Below, one piece after another: positions 57,961-64,000 of a DNA stretch of 64,000 nt. The notes under the pieces were generated by a model, which had not been told where the DNA came from, made no database searches, and worked only from the letters and a program-made list of their open reading frames with translations. This DNA comes from Glossina fuscipes (Eukaryota > Arthropoda > Insecta > Diptera > Glossinidae). The stretch covers positions 7,385,426 to 7,449,425 of the forward strand of contig NW_023998421.1 in assembly GCF_014805625.2 (NCBI RefSeq), given 5' to 3'. The position numbers and the translations under genes are program-made. Positions within the stretch are counted from its first letter, which is position 1; the number at the start of each line of letters is the position of its first letter.

Positions 57961-60900
57961 AAGCTCATGAAAATTCGAAACTCTTGGCCTGACATATCTA
58001 GACTTTGGTGATCGGAAAAATACATAGTTTTAATTGAGTAAGTTAGGGTTAGGGATGAGTTTTTAAGTGTATATTGATTCGTTTATTTTTCGTATTTGTA
58101 AAGAAATTATAATGCGTAGGTCTGAAATACATTTTGGGAAGCAAGGGTGCGCACTATCTCAAGCATGTAATGGAAAATTGTATAAAATAAAATTAAATAT
58201 ATACGGATGTAAAAATACCCCAGTGTATGTATATATAAATCATTTCTATAATTTTTCTGATTAAAAACGTAAGCAAAGAAAAAAGGTTTTACTGAAACAT
58301 CTAATCAATATAAAATTTAGAAACCTTCAATGCGAATGAACGATTAAACGAGAAAACGATAGCGTCTTGGGTTGTTTTCGTATGCATACGCATAAAAGTA
58401 TACTCTGGCATATTTGCACTAAAAAAAAACAGAAATGTGCGTGTGTGTGTGGTCGTGCTTTTCAAACATTTGGCAAAGTCTGACGTCATGTAAGAAATAA
58501 TTAACAGAACCTTCGCCCGCATACAAACCAATAAGAATGAAGAAGTAAAGAGTCAGAGGGTTGGTAATGCAATAGCTTTACGTCTCTTAAGTTAAGAGAG
58601 AATTAAAAAGGCAAAACATTTCCGAACTCCCTTTTATATTAAAAATAATCTTATGGGCTGCACACATGGAGCGCACACGCATGGTGCACGCTTGTAGTGA
58701 TGCAATACATTAAACAGATTGAAAGTATAATTTTTTTGTAGTGTTTTCACTAAAGTCATAGGATTCAAAAACGTGATTATATGGCTAGATTTTGTTTGCA
58801 TGAATATAAATAAAGCGTTAAATTGGAATTTGATTTTTTGAATGAAGGTAGAAAAATTGAAATGTTGCCTGCTTTTTGCATCACAAGGCATTCAAAATGA
58901 ACACGAACAATAAAACTTTATGACAGAAGACCTCATGCCAAAGTTACAGTTGACATTATATTGCCACCACAATCTTCGGATAGGATCATTGTTACCTGTA
59001 TTTGTTTGTATTTATTTTACACGGTAAGTACGCGTAATCAAATATGCCATTCAGAGGCTTATGATCGAAAGATGCATAGGAATAATGGAAACGAAAAAAC
59101 ACCAACTTCAATGGCTGCTAATTAACAGTGCTGTTGTTGATAGCAGACACATGGAAAGTCTCTGATGGTAGTTCTGAACCTATTCATATTAATAAGTTCC
59201 ACAACATTGCAGCGTTAATAGAAAATAGTCTTCGTGATTCTGAATCTGACGACAGATATTTCGGAGTATAAGTATAAATAAGTTTGTGGGTACAGGTCGC
59301 ATTTCTGATATTAAGAAACGATGCAAGACAAGAGTCTAAGATCTTTAACGATCATCACGATATTGTGTCGTATTTGCGGTTATTGAAGACGTATCTAGCA
59401 CGTCGATTAACAGTCAACTGTAGTCTGCTTCTTGAGACATAGTCAAGGTTGCTGTATACGTTGGCTCCATACAATGTAAGCGGCCAAAATGTGCTGAATC
59501 CATCCAAATCTAAGTGCATTCAGTTTTTTTGTTTCTATTCCTTCGTTCGGTCTTTTCTGCTTTCGTCTGCTTTGAACTGAGAATATATGCGTTAAGTTGT
59601 TGTTTTATGCTCCAAATATTCGGGAGCCTGAAGAATGTTCACATCGACTGGCAAGGGTAATTAGATTCTTACTCTAACACCGCTAGTATATAGATACCGC
59701 TAGAATAAATATACGAGTAGAATGGCCCCATTCCTAGAAAATCTCCAAATTCCTTATATCATCATGATCATACAAAAATTGTTGAACCTAACAAAGGAAA
59801 TAGCGATAGTTGGCTACCAATGGCAGCTTATGTATTAAATATGTCTTAAATAAACGAAGTAGATATAAAAATTTTTGATCTTTCGAAGACTTAATATTAT
59901 CAAAGCTATATAATATTTATGTAGTCTTAGAACATACATACATACGCAATATATCTTTAAAAGTAAGTATTTTATAGATGCCTGTGTTCGTGGGTACCAA
60001 AAGACGAAGTTGCATTTTTTGCATTCTTAGCAATGCGAGGAATACTTGGATTCAAGTAAAACCCCCTTCTGTCAAAGGACATCCCTTGAGTGTTTGAGAA
60101 TATGTAAACGAAACTTTGGTATGTGAATTTCAATACAAATAAATGTAAAGAATGCTCTTTGAACTTTTTGGAGTATTTTTCTAAGTCTCAAGAAAAAAGT
60201 TAAGTTTATGTTCTATAAATCCACATTTCTACTTGTGAAAAAAATAATAATACATCCAGTCTCCTTTCACACATACACAAGAAAAAAATGTCATATATAT
60301 TGGAAAATATATTATTTTTTTGCCTTTTCTTACATTCCCATCATAGAGCAAACATTTGACTTATTAGAGTGTTTCACTCTTACAACGTTATTATTCATAT
60401 AAATACACACTTATTGAAAACACAATCATATACGTGGACTATTGCGATCAAGTAATATGGTCAATAATTTTTAGGTTACATTAATAGGGCGAAAACAAAT
60501 TTTGCCTGCATTATATGTTCACTGTCACGTTCACAAGATATGCCATAGCGGGGGTTAATTGGTGCTATCATATACTGATATATCTTAATCTTAATAAAAT
60601 CTGTGGACTAGCAATACGTTTTCACTAAAGCAATAGTGTTGTACTTAGGCTTACGTTAAGCGGAAATTATGTGATTGTTTTTCTCTTCATGTCGAATCAG
60701 TCAGGCACCTGTACTTGTAATACTGACGCGGTTAGAAGGAAGTAAAGAAAGAGGAAGAATCGGGCAGATATCCAATTAATTACTCTGAGAAATTTTTTTT
60801 TTAAAATAGGTTTCTGGATGTAGTAGACAATTGAAAATGGTTCCTCCTTAATCAAAAGATTACTTGTCTGCTTTTATTTAAAGAATTAAATCAAACATAT

Positions 60901-62460
60901 GAAAGAATAGAATAAGAATCTAGGGAAGTTTCCAGAACATAAACAGTTTTAGTGACGATAACATAACATAAACTTGAGTGACGCGATGTGAACGCATACG
61001 GTGCAGAACATCATTTACGTCAGCTATAAAAACTATGACCGAAATGTGCACAATGCTTCACCTTATAACAGTTCATTACTTAGCATCAGTGTCCTTGTGA
61101 AACGCACTAGTAGTTCTCTTATATTTACTTAACTCATTTTCTGGCTCTTCGTCTTGAGGTATTTGGGTTGGAATTCACGAGTCTCCTTGTCACCTTATGA
61201 AACCTAATTGTTATCGGTAGCTCTTCCCTCATTGCCTTCTTAGTCGAGTCAATAGATGTTATTTTTGTATCGTTAGCTTAATTCTTCTTCACTTCACTTC
61301 GATGCGCTTAGCCTTTCTACCCTAATTCTTCTAGAATCTTTGTTTTCGAACAACTTGGCTAGTGCACATATACAATCAGCCTTTTAACTCGGTTCGCTAA
61401 TTCAACTTAATATGTTCACTATTATCGGTTGGCAAGCTCTTATCAATTTGCATTGGCTTAATGATTCAATTTTAACTCACACCTGCACCGGTTGTTACAT
61501 CCGTCCTCTGAGCCACATGTGTAACATTGCGGGATGCAACGACATCACCACAAGCTTCTATCATGTGTTTGGAGAGCTTTGACAGCAGTTTTCTTAAAAT
61601 CGAATAACAAAAGTAATGAATGTCGAAAATGCAACTTTGAGTGTTCCATGATAATTGTCTGTCTGTCTGTGTCTGTGTGGACTGCATAGCTCAATAATAC
61701 TAAATGGAAAAAATGTTATTTGAGGCAAAGAAAGATCAAAATCCACGAATTCAAGCGTTGTGCGCGTTGATACTTCGTTTTGTTCTATCATTTGCAAGAA
61801 TAGATATATAAAATACATGCAAGCACCGATTAGCTTATATTCATGATGAGGGGAGATTTTTCGCTTAATGCCTCTTGCAGACATTAAACAACAAATATAT
61901 TAAGAGGCTTAATCTAGGGGCTTAAATATAGGAGGTTTTGTTACACCATCGCTACAACAACAAAAAAAAAAAAACAATGTTGCGATATAATATATATTGT
62001 ATATTACATATATATATATATATTATATTTAAGAATTTCTTTATTTGATTAGGAAATCTTTACCGCAAGATCAAAGAATTTCGGTGCACATAACATATGT
62101 GCACTAAGTTTCATTAGAGTTGTTATGAAGAATTTTTCCTTACGCGCTATTAATTTGAGCGTTTTTTTTTTGTTTTTAATTGTTTCTATCCGCAAATGTG
62201 ATTTTCTACGAAAATTAATGAAAATTTATCCAAAAAATTAAGTGCATTTTCTTTTCAAAAAGTAAAAAAGAAAAAAAAAAAAAAAAAACAAAAATTACAA
62301 TTAAAAAGAGAATATATTTCAGCTAATTCTAGACATAATCTTAATAATTAAGATATAAAAAGAAAAATGAGAAGAAATCTTTAATAAAAATTAGGTCATC
62401 GTTATTACTGCGTGTCTGCATTTTAAAAACGCAAATCAACACATGGTAGTGGTTTTTATT

Positions 62461-62512
62461 ATTATTGTTGCTGTTGCTGTTAGTGTTGTTGTTGCTGTTG
62501 TTTTCTTGTTTT
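62461..62512 (+). repeat. GTT/GCT trinucleotide tract
   Basis: Runs of 'att', 'gtt' and 'gct' trinucleotides ('gttgctgttgctgtta', 'gttgttgttgctgttg'). Read on the minus strand they are CAA/CAG repeats of the opa type common in fly transcripts. No open gene model contains it here. Confidence 0.7.
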
Positions 62513-64000
62513 GCAATTCGACATAGTTTCCGAAGGAAAATAATATAAGAAACTTAGTCAGACAGACACGCATGCACACACACTGTATGGCAAAACTGCA
62601 AATAACTAAAAAGAAACAAAAAAAAAAAAAGAAAAGAAAAAAGCACTAAAACCGAACACCAGAATACTTGAAATACATAGAGACATCAACACATACTAAT
62701 CCACAAGAAACAAATATTAGAAAATTACAAATAAACGCCATAATGATGCTCATACATACATACTTGTACTCATAAATGCATATGCACGCACATATTTATA
62801 CACATACACATGCCCAGATAAGCATCAATACTAACAGAAAAAAAAAAAGAAAAGAGCACATAACCAGCCTTTTTCATAGCCTCCACCATCAACTAATAAC
62901 AAAATGGCGCATTTAGTTACTTAGACAGTTTGCAGCTTTTACACGCATTCAGTCAATGAATTTAAAATCTTACGTAACTCACGATTGTGTCGATTATTAA
63001 TATACAAAAATGTTTTTTTGTTTCACTTTGCAGATGTCCCACTTCGTGCATATGTTCCGTTCCGTTCAATTTCTCTCATCTTTAAACTTGACAGGGACTA
63101 AAAAAGTTTCGATATGCAAAGACAAAGGATCAGATCTTTCAAAAGCAAAGAGCTTACAATGTATCCCCGCCTAGGAAAGGGGAAGAAGAATACTCGCCGA
63201 CTACAAACCATACAAGAGATTAATTCAAGAATAACGAGTACACATAAGCGTTGAAAGTATGGCCAGGAACTTAAAGATGTTACAACCGAGTGGATTTGTA
63301 AACCCATTAAGTTTGGGCCACAGTAATCGCGGGTACGTAAACTGCCGCAAAAGAGGTGGTAATCTGCAATGCACGCGACCATCATAGTATTTTGTGGCAA
63401 AAGTGTCTGGAAATGTCGATGATGAGGCGGGCAGGTGTGAAAAATACTTTCTCATGTAGGGAAAAATGACGTCATAAGCCTTAGGCTGTGCAAAGGAAAT
63501 GAAACTAGTTTTTTGGAATAAATGCGAAAGCTCAGTATGAAAGATAGCGCTTAGAAGGTTGATTATGTAAAAGAGTGTTCAAGTTAAGGTATGTCGCCTT
63601 TGAAAACAGAAGGAATATATAATCGTATGGACAGCCGGGTCTGGCTATATTCTCCTATGTACTCCACACCCGTTTTTATTTTCCCCGTATTGTGTGCATT
63701 AATCTCTCATTACACTGATTAAGTGTCGTCAAATTTCTTCTTTGATTTCCTTTACTTCTACTTCTGCTACTTCCGATGGCGTTGCTTTCTTGTTAAGGTT
63801 TAGTGTTTTAATCACCGGCATTCCTTGTTTCATTTAATGAAGCTTATACCACAAGTGATATTGAGCATAGTTAGAGTCAAATTTTTCCGTTGTCGACTGC
63901 TTTAACCCATCCCAGACTACGTGAAGTAAACTCATTTCCACGCGAAAAGTCTTTTAATGCAGCTACCCTCGACCCCGTTAAGCAGAAGCCAAGCTCTTCC

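Larger units (their letters stand above)
47561..64000. other. Gene-poor interval rich in relics
   Basis: About 16.4 kb with no supported host gene. The first 600 bases are A-rich 3' flank of DnaJ-H with repeated AATAAA. The rest holds a LINE relic, family A and B copies, a mariner relic, tandem repeats near 55816-56090 and 56576-56662, repeat C at 57822-57960, TA repeats near 62000-62025, a GTT/GCT trinucleotide tract near 62461-62510 and many poly-A runs. The open frames at 53855-54259, 57111-57786 and 63098-63455 did not yield a recognisable protein. Confidence 0.6.

Noticed and set aside
1..64000. CRISPR arrays, operons, ribosome binding sites or prophage
   Set aside because: The window is clearly insect nuclear DNA with spliced genes; no regularly spaced repeat-spacer array or bacterial gene is seen.

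Overview
This is a window of nuclear genome from a fly (Diptera). The genes have short spliced exons, GT-AG introns and no operons, and the DNA is AT-rich with many A/T homopolymers. The protein set is insect-like: an MSL1 dosage-compensation scaffold, Nedd8, a Sirt1/Sir2 deacetylase next to a DnaJ-H type co-chaperone, and a SERAC1 homologue. Gene spacing and repeat load are larger than in Drosophila, which suggests a calyptrate fly (tsetse, house fly or blow fly type). I cannot name the species. One 10-base N gap is present.

Layout. 1-7986 is gene-free and full of decayed repeats, including a tRNA-derived SINE and chained copies of a dispersed family I call A. 7987-26487 is gene-dense: homocysteine S-methyltransferase (+), Nedd8 (+), a GSTCD-type methyltransferase (-), a hydroxylysine-kinase-like APH kinase (+) with repeat-filled introns, msl-1 (-) and TIPIN (+). 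26992-33811 holds SERAC1 (-) and a RUN+PX sorting nexin of the SNX29 type (+), head to head. 33812-41571 is a gene-poor, extremely AT-rich stretch. 41572-47560 holds Sirt1 (-) and DnaJ-H (+), also head to head. 47561-64000 has no gene I can support. It carries a LINE reverse-transcriptase relic, a mariner transposase relic, copies of dispersed families A, B and C, and small tandem repeats.

The genes are housekeeping functions rather than a pathway: methionine metabolism, neddylation, chromatin control (MSL1, Sirt1), replication-fork protection (TIPIN), mitochondrial and lipid biology (SERAC1), membrane trafficking (RUN/PX) and protein folding (DnaJ-H). From memory, several have Drosophila melanogaster counterparts clustered on chromosome arm 2L, and Sir2/DnaJ-H are neighbours there, so part of the order looks like conserved synteny. 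I see no novel multigene system. The least explained material is the dispersed repeat families A, B and C and four decayed or unidentified open regions (320-728, 17040-17740, 35523-35663, 36338-36744).

Exon coordinates were derived by hand from splice consensus, reading phase and protein-family continuity. Splice sites are predictions.
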